A DNA stretch of 64,000 nt from Diphasiastrum complanatum (GCA_029204225.1 CM055092.1:73756857-73820856); one strand, 5' to 3'; positions 33,115-44,357 are shown, counted from the first letter of the stretch. Numbers and translations: made by a program. Notes: generated by a model from the sequence alone, not told the origin.

Positions 33115-33755
33115 TGGCACATTCACCCACCCCGAGTGATGGGACTCCCCCTCCATTTGGATTTCCATCTTCTTCTGCTAGTCAGCCTGGTGGTGGACCG
33201 TTCATTCCACCTAACCCACCTCCTGGTTTCTTTCCACGTCCCCCAGTTCCTGAGCCACACTTTTCTCGAGACTTTCGTGATAGGGTACAGCTTGCTACCT
33301 ATTCCGGTCCCTCTAACGGGAACTTATTAGAGAGTTGGTTTGCTAAGCTTGACACATATTTTCAGATCTACCCTAAGACTGATCCTCAGAAGATCCAGTT
33401 GGCTGCTTTACACTTAGATGGACGCGCCGCCACGTGGTGGCAAGTTTATCGAGCTGATCCTGATCGGGAAGGGCTCCATATATGGCATACCTTTCACCGT
33501 GACAATCGTTGTGCTATGATTGATCCTCAGTGGCTCAACCACCAACGTGATACACTCCGTAGTCTCACTCAGACAAGTGACCTTGCTTTTTATAAAGATC
33601 AGTTTATGAAGCTTTCTTATCTTTTCACAGATCTACCGCCCACTGAGCTTATTTCTCGTTACATTGTTGGGCTTCGTGGTGCCTTACATTACGATGTTTC
33701 TTCCTTCCGTCCCCCCACACTTGTTGAGGTGATGTCCCTTGCCAATGCTTTATAG
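33115..33755 (+). pseudogene. gag: Element D gag
   Basis: The ORF from ATG 33,115 starts MAHSPTPSDGTPPPFGF, has a Pro-rich N-terminus and the capsid core (VQLATYSGPSNGNLLESWFA, LAALHLDGRAATWWQVY, YIVGLRGALHYDVSSF), and stops with TAG at 33,753. The same frame continues as HKYSD. In E this boundary continues into a zinc knuckle. Here a V/D/Y-rich stretch (33,756-34,430) follows instead, with a further stop and frameshift. Confidence 0.88.
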
Positions 33756-34357
33756 CACAAGTACTCTGACACCCTTCCTTCCCGCTTCTCCCAACCCCAT
33801 CCTTCTACTTCATCTTTTACCACTATGTCCACCCCTACACCTGCCCCTTCAGTTCCAGTTCCTTGCATTGTGGACCCTCGACCTGCTTTTGTCCGACGTT
33901 ACACGTTTGCAGAGTTCGCTGACGTTTAGGATCCTATATCACACAGTTTGAGCGAGTTGCCTGATTTACTTCAGATAGTTATTGATCTACCTGAGCTCGT
34001 CATTGTATCCCATAGTGAGTCAGAGTCACATATATAGGTTCCTACTGATGCTAATTCACATATACAGGTTGCCACTGAAATGGTCATTGATACTGACATA
34101 GCATGCTATGATCCTATTGATGATGTTGTTCCATGCTTTGATATCGTTGTTGAGTACTTTGATGCTACTCGTGTTCCTGAGCGCCATGCTATAGATGTTG
34201 TCGCCTATGCTCCTTATTTCGATATTATTCATGGGTCTACGGTTTCAGATGCTTTGGCTACTCCAGTAGATCTCCATATGCATACGATTATACATTTCAT
34301 GATGGTCCTATTGTATACTCACTAGCTGATTTTGTTGATACCCATCTAGATGAGTAT

Positions 34358-34735
34358 GTGGTTCTTCTAGATGCATATTTAGGCCAGAACTTATCAGTTG
34401 ATGCTTCTGTTATTATGCCTACGTATGTTGCTCCATTTGTGGATCATATTATTCTAGATGCAGGGCGAAAATATATTGCTTTAGTCGATACAGGCAGTAC
34501 ACATTCATTTATTAGCAGTTACATTTCCACCAGGATTCGTGCTACACCTGTTCTTGCTTCCCAGCCTCTAAGTGTTGAGCTTGCTCCTTCCCATTCTTTT
34601 CCCAATTCTCAGATGATTCAGGGCTTGGATTATCGCATTGGTGATTTTTCTGGTCAGGCAGATTTCTACATCATTTCTCTGAAGCACTATGACATTATTT
34701 TTGGTGCAGCCTGGTGGTATTTCTACTATTGCTTT
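34358..34735 (+). pseudogene. Element D protease
   Basis: The frame contains GRKYIALVDTGSTHSFISSY, RIRATPVLASQPLSVELAPS, MIQGLDYRIGDFSGQADFYI and HYDIIFGA. DTGS is an intact retropepsin active site. Element E has the same domain (LVDTGSTHSFLSSHI). After FGA the similarity to E ends, exactly where the link to RT would begin. Confidence 0.88.
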
Positions 34736-36470
34736 TGCGCATACCTCTTAAAGCCCTCCTGGTTCCGTGGTTGGTACAGTATCTTCTCCATTGGTCTCTA
34801 TATCTCCATCTCTTGAGTCCGTTATGGCTGATGTTCCTGCTGATTTCTATGGGGTTCTTCACAGGCCCACGTTTGATGGTTCCCTCGCTATTGGTGATCA
34901 GGTCGTATCTTCTTTCGCTTTACTCCATGGATCTCTGCTTGAGGTTTGTGAACCGCCTCATGATATTTCTACGGTTCCTTACATGATTCATGCGCCTTTG
35001 GCCCTTACCGTTACACATTTTCTGTCTGAGGATATTTGCGAGATGGTCACTATTACTTATCCAGGGTATTTATATGCTGGGACCTTTCTAGATGAGTATA
35101 CGGGCATCCTTCAGTCTCCTTGTGTTTCTACATATAGGTTTGTTGCAGTCCATGCCGATGCTATGGATATATGGCATTCATGGTTATTACGTATAGCTTG
35201 GTTTCATTTGGACCTGTTGATTGGTGCTGGTTTTTCCATATTATTGATCGCCTATGGTGCGGATATCTCTATGATTCTGCATGTGGTTCTCTATCTGTTC
35301 CTTGGATTGTTGCTCATTGTCAGGCTTGGCATATCCTGATGGCTTGGGTTATTGCCTCTGTTCCAGCTATTGTTTGTCCAGGTGATCTTCAGATTCCCCG
35401 TCATTTCAGGTTGCTCCATATCGCTTGGTCTCCGATGCTGAGTTGCCACTTTGTTCTGGTTTTCCGAGACCATCAGATTACCTTGAGAGAGTTCCTTCTC
35501 CTCTCTTGGATAGTTTTTGGGGATGTTGCCGCCATATACTTCAGTATTGCTCATATGTGCCTTGATACTCATTCCTAGCTACACGTGGATATTGATCTGA
35601 TGCTTGCTACTGATGTTGGGGATCCTATTCCTCGTTCCAGTGCTTTCTTTCTATTCCTCACTTGTGCGCCTGGTGTGTACTTTGGGATTACACTTGCGGC
35701 CAGTTCCGATGGGTCATCCGATTCTCCATCCATTTTTGGTGTATCCTATGATGGATTGGTATGTCCATATGAGGTCTTTCTGGATGAGTTTTCGGATACA
35801 GTTTTTCAATTGAGGCCTACACTATTTCTAGATTTGTTGTTATTGTTTTTATGCATCATGTCTTTTTTGATGATGCATTGATTTCTTGGACCTTCTGGAG
35901 CTTTTGGCATGCTGCTCTTCTCGTGATAGGGGCCTTGAAGGTACCGTGTGCCATTGCTACTTCTCATTCATGGGCCTTATGGATACCTTGGGCTTTTGAC
36001 CATGTTGGTGCACATTTCCCCATTTTAGCTATCCTTTGTCAGGATGATCTCTTTATGATCCATGTTTCTTGGCATATCGCTTGCTTTTCCATGCTACTAC
36101 AGCGTGCCTGTCATCCTGCTTATGTTCCTACTCCTTGGTGCTGGTGTTCCGATGCTGCTATCTTTTCTTGGGGCAACTATATCACTGAGTTTGCACATAT
36201 GGTTGATGGTTACGTGTATGATGCGGCTATTCGCGATGAGTGTCCATCTCTTTTCCAGTTTCCTTATTGGCTTCCCATTGTTGATGCAGTTCTACCTTTT
36301 CGGGCATTTTGGATACCTTGGTATGATGTCCCTATCTTTTGGGCTGATCCTCTACTATCTTGGGCATTGCGGATACCTTGGCATTCCTAGTTGCTGCTTG
36401 ATCTTCTTCTGGTTCCTTGGCATTCCTGGTTGTTCCATATTGCTTGGTTTCAGATGACGCGGCCGAGATG
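34736..36470 (+). pseudogene. Element D unidentified module replacing RT, RNase H and integrase
   Basis: Open segments in three frames (34,767-35,339; 35,171-35,881 with one stop; 35,851-36,390) read like one protein broken by frameshifts. The first part (VMADVPADFYGVLHRPTFDG) is unique to D here. From 35,460 it matches the module of element C (FRDHQITLREFLLLSWIVFG, then FWSFWHAALLVIGALKVPC and ALRIPWHS). It is Trp, His, Phe and Leu rich with recurring IPW and HIAW. No known fold recognised. Several TM-like stretches are suggested but could be composition artefacts. Confidence 0.5.
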
Positions 36471-36775
36471 TTCCCTTCGTCGCCATGATGTTGATCCTGA
36501 GTTGTTCCCTTTCTTACCAGCTGCCATTCACCAGGTTCGCCTTCACCATAGTCGATGCTGCCGGCAGATTCAGTTTTTTGTCTAGTTCGATGGTCGTCCT
36601 GTTGAGGAGGCCACATGGGAGCCTATTGATGTCTTTTATCATACACCATCACTTGCGGATCAGGATCGTGCTCCTCTTGCACTTGGTGATTCCTCTACAT
36701 CAGATGCTGCTCTAGTTGTTGATGCACCAGGGCTTGTGCTGTTTGATCCAGTTTCTTTTCGGCAGTTGGGTCTTT
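36471..36775 (+). pseudogene. pol: Element D tether and chromodomain remnant
   Basis: Reads PELFPFLPAAIHQVRLHHSR, QIQFF, a stop, then FDGRPVEEATWEPIDVFYHT and PSLADQDRAPLALGDSS. It matches the C-terminus of element C integrase and of the mini-ORF of element B. The integrase core that should precede it is absent. Confidence 0.85.
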
Positions 36776-36790
36776 TTTTGTGTCGGGGAG

Positions 36791-37016
36791 GGTTATGGAC
36801 TCGCCTCATTACATTCGCCGCGTCCATTTACATTTACTTTACTATGCATAAGCAAGCCTTGGGCCCTTTTTTATTCATTAGTGACACTTAGACTATATGG
36901 TTGGCCTTTGGCCTTATTATTCATTATTAGGCCATTTGGACATATTACTGGAGAGTGGGGGCCTTCTTGGAGGGCGCACTATTTTCCCTCCCAGTTGGGC
37001 CCTAGCCACCGGAAGC
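36791..37016 (+). repeat. Element D 3' LTR, truncated
   Basis: It starts GGTTATGGACTCGCC after a G-rich tract (tcggggag) and matches the 5' LTR to ccaccggaagc, where it breaks. Visible differences from the 5' LTR are few. Confidence 0.88.
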
Positions 37017-37086
37017 AAATCATATTCACAAGCAGAAATAGACATATCATACAAGAAAAAAAACATACATACAATTACAGTGAACC

Positions 37087-38193
37087 TTACACAACTGTGT
37101 CACCGTGATCAAATTCCTGGAGGCATATCAGGCTCACCATGCAGGGAATGAGTCTTACCACTGAGTTGGAACTTGTATACATGAGTATCCCAAGCGATGT
37201 AAGGTTTCCTAGCCACATGCCAACAGATTCCAAGCACCACATCGAAGTGAGCCAAACGAGTAATCTCAAAATATAACTCCTCAATATAGCCTTGAATGGT
37301 TAGGGGCATACCCACAACCCTAGCATCCCATACTTCTGCACCCTCTCCATCAACCATTTCGACTATGTACTAGTACCGGGATGGTTGTGTTCACCCTCAA
37401 CCATTTAATCAAAGCAAAGTTAATAACGTCATGTGAGGACCCAGTGTCAAATAGAATCAAAACATCTCTACCACACAGTTGTCCATGCATAACAATTAAA
37501 GAAGTACAACGAAATTGATACGCCATTTTGAATGACTATGGTTAAGCAACCGAATCCACCATCCGAATCATCGACACATTCATAAGTTGTGGAGCACCTT
37601 GAGGTTCCTCTTGCTAACGCTCTTCAATGTGCATTGGAGTAGCCTCTTCAACTTGCAGGTTATATGAGGTTCATGAAGGGTGTTACGTGGGCACTCCTTC
37701 CACCTATGATGCCCTAGACAATCAAAACAAAGATTTTCCTACTTTGCCCACTCTTGGGCTTGCAGTGATAACATCAAAAAGCGCTGGCCCCCCTGGACAT
37801 TGGACGTCAAGCTATCACACAAGCCTTCCGAAAACTGGAATACATGTAAGAACATAGGGACTTCCTTTGGTATCTGCATCAAGGCCTCCCTGTACTTGTC
37901 GGCATACTCTTGCATGGACACATTCCCTTTCTTAACGTTGGTCCAAGGCTGCATGGCTTGGTTCTTTTCATCCAAATGTACCCAATTCTCAGCGATCTAC
38001 TACTAATTTTCCAGCAGTTTGGTCTGCAACCTACTGTTGAACTATAGCGATGGACTGCAAAAGGGACTGTAGGACAACAAAGGTCCTACAAACAGTTGTT
38101 TTGCTGTTCTTTTAGACTTTATTTTCAATGACGGGCTATGAAGCTCCTTCCTATGGGTTGTGTGATCTCCAAAATGTGGCTTTGATACCAAAT
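37087..38193 (-). mobile_element. Gypsy remnant L: PBS, gag, zinc knuckle, protease
   Basis: On the minus strand a PBS-like TGGTATCAAAGCC (38,193-38,181), a gag segment (37,975-37,739, WTNVKKGNVSMQEYADKYRE), a shortened zinc knuckle CFDCLGHHRWKEC near 37,730, a retropepsin site ILFDTGSSHDVINF near 37,450 and the protease tail (AHFDVVLGICWHVARKPYIA) ending near 37,109. The pol region is missing. Adjacent sequence from TGTCAGACTCC at 38,196 is probably its LTR edge. Confidence 0.82.
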
Positions 38194-38308
38194 GTCAGAC
38201 TCCAATTTGAGACTTAATTCAAAACCTAGAACATCATGTACGCAGTTATCTGAAATTTTGATCCCTATTGATTTCGCTGCATGTACATAACATCAGGAAG
38301 CATGAAAC

Positions 38309-38609
38309 ATGGTGGAGCTAACAGAAGAGATCCGAAGGCACAATGAAAGGCATGAGAAGCTTCATGCAGAGTTTGAAGAGAGGATGCGAGAGATTCAGCA
38401 GAGACACCCAGAGCTGCAGCCCCTACCCCCACTGGCGAGGGCGAGGAAACATTGCGCAACAGCTGGCCATGGTCAAGGAAAGGGTGCGAATTCGTCGGGC
38501 TAACCCGGAGGCAGAGCAAGAGATTAATGCACCTCGCAATGATGGGGTGGGGAGGAGCGGCACAGCCATAACGAATCTGTCGGATCCTCATAGGAATGTT
38601 AAGACTTAA
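38309..38609 (+). pseudogene. Charged coiled-coil fragment, possibly gag N-terminus of another gypsy element
   Basis: MVELTEEIRRHNERHEKLHA followed by EFEERMREIQQRHPEL, then a frameshift into AQQLAMVKERVRIRRANPEA. The heptad-like, highly charged sequence is like gag N-termini of some plant Ty3 elements. No zinc knuckle or capsid follows. Confidence 0.4.
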
Positions 38610-40820
38610 TAAGGTCCAGCCGTATGTGGCGGACTCTTTCTATGTAATTTTCAGCAGTAAATGAGGCGGCATATAGTTAGACAGTAGTTTAAAAACAGAC
38701 CCAATCGTCTGTGGCGGGATACGTATTGTTTCTTTGATACATCTCTTAAATTAATATACAATATGCTTTTTTGTGCAACACGCGCTTGGTTTTGTGAAAC
38801 ACAATCTCTGTATTTTTAAAATGCAATGTAATGTATGTGTTTATGAACTGGGAGATGAAGCTAGAGTGTGCAAAGACCAGCTATGAACTTGAAGATTTTG
38901 TCTTGCCTTTTGAAAAATGGTGTTGACTGGACCTATGCAAGAGAACTCTTCACTAAGGACACTGCCTTTGGTAAAGTTGAAAAGAAGGTTCAACATAAAG
39001 CCTCCCTTCGTAATAGGAACGTCTAAGGAACGCCTCCTTTCATGAGAAAGAAATGTCCTTAGACGACGTTCCTTAGACAACGCCCTCATGAACCTAAGGC
39101 CACTTTGGCCAGTTTGAAGATGATACAGATTTGCTCTTTGACCGATGACTATCGATTAGACATTAGGCATTCATTGACTACTCCGCTTATGGTTTGGTAA
39201 TGCTTGGGCTTTTCATGGGAGAACCCTTTGCTATTGTTTGTAGGGATTTAGCCACAAATTATATTAATTACTCTTGGCCATTCTTCATGGGAGATTGCTT
39301 GATTGTCTCTGTTATAACCATTTATGCTTCATTGATATGATGTTCATGGATTGAGTCTATAACTACCACAAGCAATTTCAGTTGCTTCCATGCCTTAAAG
39401 CATTACTAGCTAGCTCGGAGGTGTTTCTTGGTTGAATTGGTGCTTATTTCAAACTTTCATCTTTGTAGATTTGCATAAGCATAAGAGGTGGTTAAGTGTT
39501 CTCTCCATAGTGTTCCAATATGTTACATTTATGACAATATTTTGTTCACATGGCTTCATCTATGTTTATGATACTCAAAATAATAAGCATCCTTTTTTTC
39601 AATCTTGGTAACTTTTTAATGAGAAAGGGCACCAGTCATTTAAAATGATTGAATCAAGGCATAGACCTTCTGCAGGGTTTTGAGGAAATACCTCAACTAC
39701 ACGATGATGGAACTTCCCTTCTTTGGGGCACTAGTCCTAATTTTGGTGTCCTGCAATAATTTTACTATATGTTCAATTCAAAAACTTGCGTTCAGCCGAG
39801 TTCATTTATCTGATCTAAACTCACAAGGCAAAGATAGTCCATGATGTTTCTGTTTGTTGTCAGGGAGCGATGTGTCATTTAATGTCTCATCTGTAACCTC
39901 TAACTGTTCTTGACGTTTAAATGGGTCGGAGGTTTATCACTTGTTTAATCTCCCACATTCTGGGATTTGGCATAATGTCGGTGAAATACCTTAGGGACAA
40001 GTAATTGGAATCACAGTATAGCTGATCTAGGGATCAGAAAGTACCTGAATATGTACTGGAAAATGTTTTTTTTCAGCTGAAGAAAGCCTTTGGCCTAAGT
40101 ATCCACCCACGAGTAAGCAGGGAATAGAGCCCACGCCACTCGTGGACTGCTGTATGGGAAATTGTTACAAGATAGAGATTCTAGGATTTCTATGCATTGA
40201 AGACATGTCACAGACTTCATATTTTTTTCCCTGTATGTACTGAATTTGTACAGCAAATTGGAGTTGAACTTCTAACCTCAAGGAGAAGAAAGGAAGTTTT
40301 TACCAGATCACCACTTAATGGAGGACAGTCATAAATATATGATAGTTGAGCAATCTGAGATAGATACCGTTAAAAAAAGATAGTAGAACTGATAGCTTTG
40401 GGGAGGATGTAATAAACCTCGGTAAACCAAGGAGGAGGAAAAATGAAAAAGATTAAGGTGCCTGAGTTTAGCCGGCAGGGAGTTACTAGCCCGGCCTGGA
40501 AGGGTGAGTAGTAAAAGACATGGGCCGTTCCACTCCTTTTTTGTAGTACAAAAAGTTTTCTGTACATTTTCTCTGACTTTCAATCTATCCCCAATCTTGA
40601 GGAGTGTTCAATGAAGGTTAATATATAATAACCGGGTGGCGAAGCAGCAATTTAAATAGATTTCAACCGTGGCCAACTTAATCCACAATGGTTTGGGATA
40701 GTAATTGATTGTTGAATTCTCCTTGATATCAATCAAAGATGACATACCATCCCAGGAATATACGATTTCAAAACATAGTTCTACATGATGCTTGCAGTTG
40801 TGAGGACTGAGAGAATCCAC
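38610..40820. other. No gene recognised; contains an LTR-like fragment at 39,180-39,345
   Basis: The fragment has gcttgggcttttcatgggag, tgtttgtagggatttag and tttatgcttcattga, matching the last third of the element E LTR (44,711-44,800) with clear divergence. The rest is AT-rich intron DNA. Confidence 0.45.
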
Positions 40821-40915
40821 CTGACATTGAAATCAATCTGCAAATACTCTCCATCCCTGCTGCTATCCACAACAATACTTGTTGTTGTGCTAGTCTTCAA
40901 GTAATTGCTTAACTC
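40821..40915 (-). CDS. PDIL5-4: PDIL5-4 exon: lumenal segment after the membrane span
   Basis: The 95-bp exon reads ELSNYLKTSTTTSIVVDSS, then RDGEYLQIDFNV plus two bases of a Ser codon. The acceptor is gctcatcag and the donor is gtggat after GTCAG. Phase 0 in and phase 2 out match the neighbouring exons. The NYL..ST..VVD..xDGE..xIDFN pattern is typical of the segment following the first helix in ERGIC/Erv41 and plant PDIL5-3/5-4 proteins. A 17.7-kb intron follows. Confidence 0.88.
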
Positions 40916-41725
40916 CTGATGAGCAAAATTGTGGTGTCAAGTACAACAGACAACCTTGAGTATACCAAGTTTTCTCTCATTTGTCTCAACATACAAGATC
41001 AAGTTTTCTTTATAGCTCAAAACAAGAATGCTGCAAGATTGGCTATCATGCTATCTCAAAAACTGAAAGCAAGACCTAAACATGAAACTCATATTTAAAA
41101 AAGAGACCTTGTAGCATTTGACAAGTTAAGGTTTTACTTTATAGCATGTTTATGGAAGGATCTAAAATTACCTGTTATTGTCATATATAGAAGATGCATA
41201 GATGAAACAAGGGGGAAAAAATTGACAGAATCAGCCCTCAGCTTTAGCAGAAATGCAAACATTAACGATTCTAAAGATGCTTATTACTTTATTAACAATA
41301 ATAGAGATGTAAATCACCTTACTATCTCTCTATCGAAGTGTTCTATGTAGATGCCAAAAGTTATCAAGTCAAGAGAAAGCTATCCAAAGCTCAGAAGAAC
41401 AGCAATATAAATAGTCGAACATAATACAGTATTGTTAAAATTAGATTCAGTATCACTAGGAGGTAATAAAATCTCCTATCAGCTCATCAACTTGTTAAAT
41501 AGTAGGAGAATCTCTGAGATGCAAGTATTCAACACTTTGGAGATAGCCAGCAGATCTTAAAGACTTTCTTACTACCTTCAGGTCACCCATTTAAAAAAAT
41601 TTCAGCTCAGCACTGCCATTTTGGATGCAGGAGTGACAAAAAAACAATATGTGAAATCAGAAACTGTGCAAATCATTCTCTGTACAACTACTGCTGAATA
41701 GAGACTTAAAGTCTTAGAATCGAAC
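40916..41725 (-). other. PDIL5-4 intron, 810 bp
   Basis: Bounded by the donor gttcga and the acceptor gctcatcag; no transposon signature seen. Confidence 0.85.
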
Positions 41726-41816
41726 CATTTCAAACAAAAGTAGCATTGAAAGGGCTGCAACAATGGATATTGAAGCGCCAGACAGAGATGACTCCGTCAA
41801 ATCTGTTGGTATCTTC
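41726..41816 (-). CDS. PDIL5-4: PDIL5-4 exon (first one visible): ERGIC-N start and membrane span
   Basis: The 91-bp exon encodes KIPTDLTESSLSG followed by a hydrophobic stretch (SISIVAALSMLLLF) ending in EM. Its first base completes an Arg codon begun in an upstream exon, so the intron before it has phase 2. The acceptor reads taatgcag and the donor is gttcga just after the ATG of the last Met codon. ERGIC-type proteins start with a motif RKIPxDLTE..SG before the first transmembrane helix, which matches. The upstream exon carrying the start codon is expected at higher coordinates and was not recognised up to 64,000. Confidence 0.88.
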
Positions 41817-42154
41817 CTGCATTAGAGCATGAACTTCATAGAGTGAGGCTTACTCTATCACAAGCAAAGTAGGTTCATAAGCTAATTAATGTGCGCTTTT
41901 CAGAAACTTCGATGACTACATGAATACTTACTGAGCTAACATACAAGTACAAATCTAATGCATAGGGACAACCATGACTTACTGCTGCTCATATATATGA
42001 TATTGATATTGGACATTGAATGAACAAAAAAAAAAACCAAAAAGCTTCAAAACATCTAGAAAAGCAGATTGATCAATCTTCAAAACTTTCCTTTTTTGTT
42101 CTTGTTCAAATATAAGCAATCACATCACATGGTGTATTTTAGAAAAATATACTC
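41817..42154. other. Upstream intron or flank, no feature recognised
   Basis: AT-rich. The acceptor taatgcag of the exon at 41,816 shows that it is intronic at least near that end. Confidence 0.4.
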
Positions 42155-43081
42155 TTGACATTTACTCTTTTTTACCTTTTTGCTTGTTTTCATCTTACAT
42201 CTTTATCTCAAGCTACGTCACTTACTAGTACTCTTCAACACAAGTATTTTGATCTATTGCCACCATGCCCACATTTTTTTCCTACTCCATCATGTTCATT
42301 TCCTACTGCAGCTTCTTCTTTTGATATTGAGTATACTAGTTATTCCCCTTCACCTTGTCCTGTCATTCTTCTTTGTTGCTCTACTGAAGAGATGCATGGA
42401 ATCTAGACCAAAAATCTTTGTATTAAGTGTAAAAATCTACACCACTTTTCTAGAGATTGCAAACAACCATCTTCTCAGCCAGTTGTTCATTTTCATTTAG
42501 TTGATGATTTTGAGGATCTCAAGTCTAAGCTTCTTCTTGATGAAGCTCCCGTTCTTGATTTTCTTGGTCCCACTGAATGTCTCACTCACCTTGCCTAAGC
42601 CACTTGGGATGGCAAACACGGTCCATGTCATCTTCATTTATAGCTTCAAATTAGCAGTAAGGAATTTAATATTTTCGTTGACACCAGCAGTACACATTCT
42701 TTCCTTGGCACATGTGTTGTATCTCATATTTGTGCCCTTCTAATCCAATTCATGTTCCTTTTCACATTGAGGTTGACAGTTCTCATACTTTCCAGAGCAC
42801 ATTTATGTTTTCTACTCTTCCCTATTGTATGGGTGATTTACTGAACAGGCTGATTTTCGTATCATCTTATAGGCTGATTGGTTTGCTTCCTTAGGCGATG
42901 TTATTTTGAGTCTATTACACTAGAGCATTTCTATTATTCGTGGCACTCCTCATCCTTTCACAAGATCAATTCTAGAGCTGATTTTTCCCTTATTTCAGCT
43001 AAACAATTTATGCATTCCTTACCTAAAGATTTTTTGTACTTGAATGAAACTATGAACTATCAGAACATGCAAAAACATTGA
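42155..43081 (+). pseudogene. Gypsy remnant K: gag end, zinc knuckle, mutated protease
   Basis: Related to element E. It carries SLTSTLQHKYFDLLPPC (gag end), the zinc knuckle CIKCKNLHHFSRDCKQP, HLVDDFED, then a protease site NIFVDTSSTHSFLG in which the DTG glycine is Ser, and ADFSLISAKQFMHSLPKDF, matching the E linker (QLISRKQFIRSLPK). Frames are broken by several stops. No LTR seen. Confidence 0.8.
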
Positions 43082-44357
43082 TATTTGATCAAAAGAATGG
43101 TTTTTTGCTTGAAATTTCATGTTTCTGATAGGTAGAAGCGATTTCAGAACTGTGAACTTTTCATGCACATTCTCTAAGGTGAAGTGAAGCTTTCTTGTGG
43201 AATTCTGAAGTTCCATCTCAGTGAGACCAGGACACAGAAGAGTCTGCGAGAGTTAGTTTGACTCTAGTGAGCAGAAAATTGGGTTTAAGTTCTAAAAAAT
43301 CACTAAAAAGTAAAGATCCAGCAAATCCTTCCAGAAAGAACTCTCGCAGACCGTTTCAATCGATCCAGAATGTCAATTTCCATCAATGATGAAGCCTGCG
43401 AGAGTTAGTACAGAGATTTGGTAAAGATCAAGCCAAAATAGTGGTTTTAAACCCTCGCATACAGTGAAATTTTCACTTAGTGCGAGAGTTAACTCTCATA
43501 GAGAACTCTAGAGTCAAATCTGAACCAGATTCAGCTACTGTGAGCCTTGCGAGAGTTACTTCCCCAAGATCTGAGTGTTTTTCATACATTTTGCATAGTC
43601 GTGTGCCTTGACCTCCCAAAAAAATCAGTAAGGGACTGTTTGATTGAAGCACCTTCTGACCTCCAGATTTGGCCACTTGAGGCGTCTGCAACAAATCCTT
43701 GAAATTTCTTGCTAAAGCACCCTCCATAAACCAATTTTTGCTCGTTTCTCTTGCATATTGCTCATTAGGACCTCAGTGCATGCTCCATTCATCTATAACG
43801 AAGCTTTAGAGACTGTTTTTAATACCTCTCTAAGGGCATGCGAAGTCTATGAGTTGTTATGAAGCTATGCCTCTTCGAAAAGTGTGCCCCTTACTTTTTT
43901 TACCACTTTATAGCTCGCAAGTGTGGATAGTACAGCTTAGTCTGACATGGAAAACCTATTGATGACCTCACCTCCCTCAATACTACAAGTTACAGCATCC
44001 AATTTGGTGATTTGTAGCCAAATTTGTCGATATGTTCATGTCAAAAAAGCACAATAATGTGGTATCACTCATCTACATGATCAAGTTGTGCATTATTCTG
44101 AGTGTTTAGAGACATGCATAACTGGAGGACACTAGTTTTGAGCAACACTAAGCCATGCATCAATATTTATTTTAGCTTACCAATGGAAATTGTAAAATAC
44201 AATTCTGAAGGAATGATTTTTGTAATATACAATTAATTGATGATAGTATGTCGATGTTAACATGTTGTCAATGCCTTTATTAGATACCAAGTTAGTAATG
44301 GCTAGTGATGGAACTAATAATCTACTATTAGAAATCATCTTTTATTACGCTTTAACT
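43082..44357. other. No gene recognised; repeated CTGCGAGAGTTA motif
   Basis: Between 43,238 and 43,560 the word GCGAGAGTT or its complement occurs at least five times. Otherwise unassigned. Confidence 0.4.

Larger units (their letters stand above)
31660..37016 (+). mobile_element. Element D: non-autonomous LTR element with gag, protease, unidentified module and chromodomain
   Basis: The 5' LTR (31,660-32,100), PBS, repetitive leader, gag (33,115-33,755), protease (34,440-34,730), a 1.7-kb stretch without RT, RNase H or integrase, chromodomain remnant (36,490-36,760), G-rich tract and truncated 3' LTR (36,791-37,016). Gag and protease are related to those of element E. The zinc knuckle present in E is missing. 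The unidentified stretch matches the module in element C. Frameshifts and stops are frequent. Confidence 0.9.
23074..40820 (-). other. Giant intron (17.7 kb) of PDIL5-4
   Basis: It lies between the donor gtggat (after 40,821) and the acceptor catgtgcag (before 23,073). The split codon AG|C gives Ser. It contains a SINE-like tRNA sequence, copia J, a LINE-like remnant, element D and gypsy remnant L. Confidence 0.85.
1821..41816 (-). other. PDIL5-4: Host gene, partial: PDIL5-4-type ERGIC/thioredoxin fusion protein with giant introns
   Basis: Seven exons on the minus strand (41726-41816, 40821-40915, 23016-23073, 22316-22497, 2478-2535, 2138-2178, 1821-1895; 600 nt) encode about 200 consecutive residues. 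In order they give an ERGIC/Erv41-like N-terminal segment with one membrane span, a lumenal segment, and a thioredoxin domain with the active site WCYWS. Every exon has an AG acceptor and GT donor, and all six junctions keep frame. Plant PDIL5-4 proteins have this same domain order and a one-cysteine CYWS site; they are ER/early secretory membrane proteins thought to act in thiol chemistry or cargo handling, though the biochemical role is less certain than for classical PDIs. Exon 1 (start codon) and the exons after residue string EELCK were not found. Introns are 810, 17,747, 518, 19,780, 299 and 242 bp. The family call is from remembered homology. Confidence 0.9.

Noticed and set aside
40329-40583. 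Minus-strand ORFs of 65-84 codons
   Set aside because: Inside an intron of the host gene, no domain, two competing frames.
43473-43727. 84-codon minus-strand ORF with MEGALARNFKDLL
   Set aside because: No family recognised, no exon borders in phase with PDIL5-4, and it overlaps the CTGCGAGAGTTA motif cluster.
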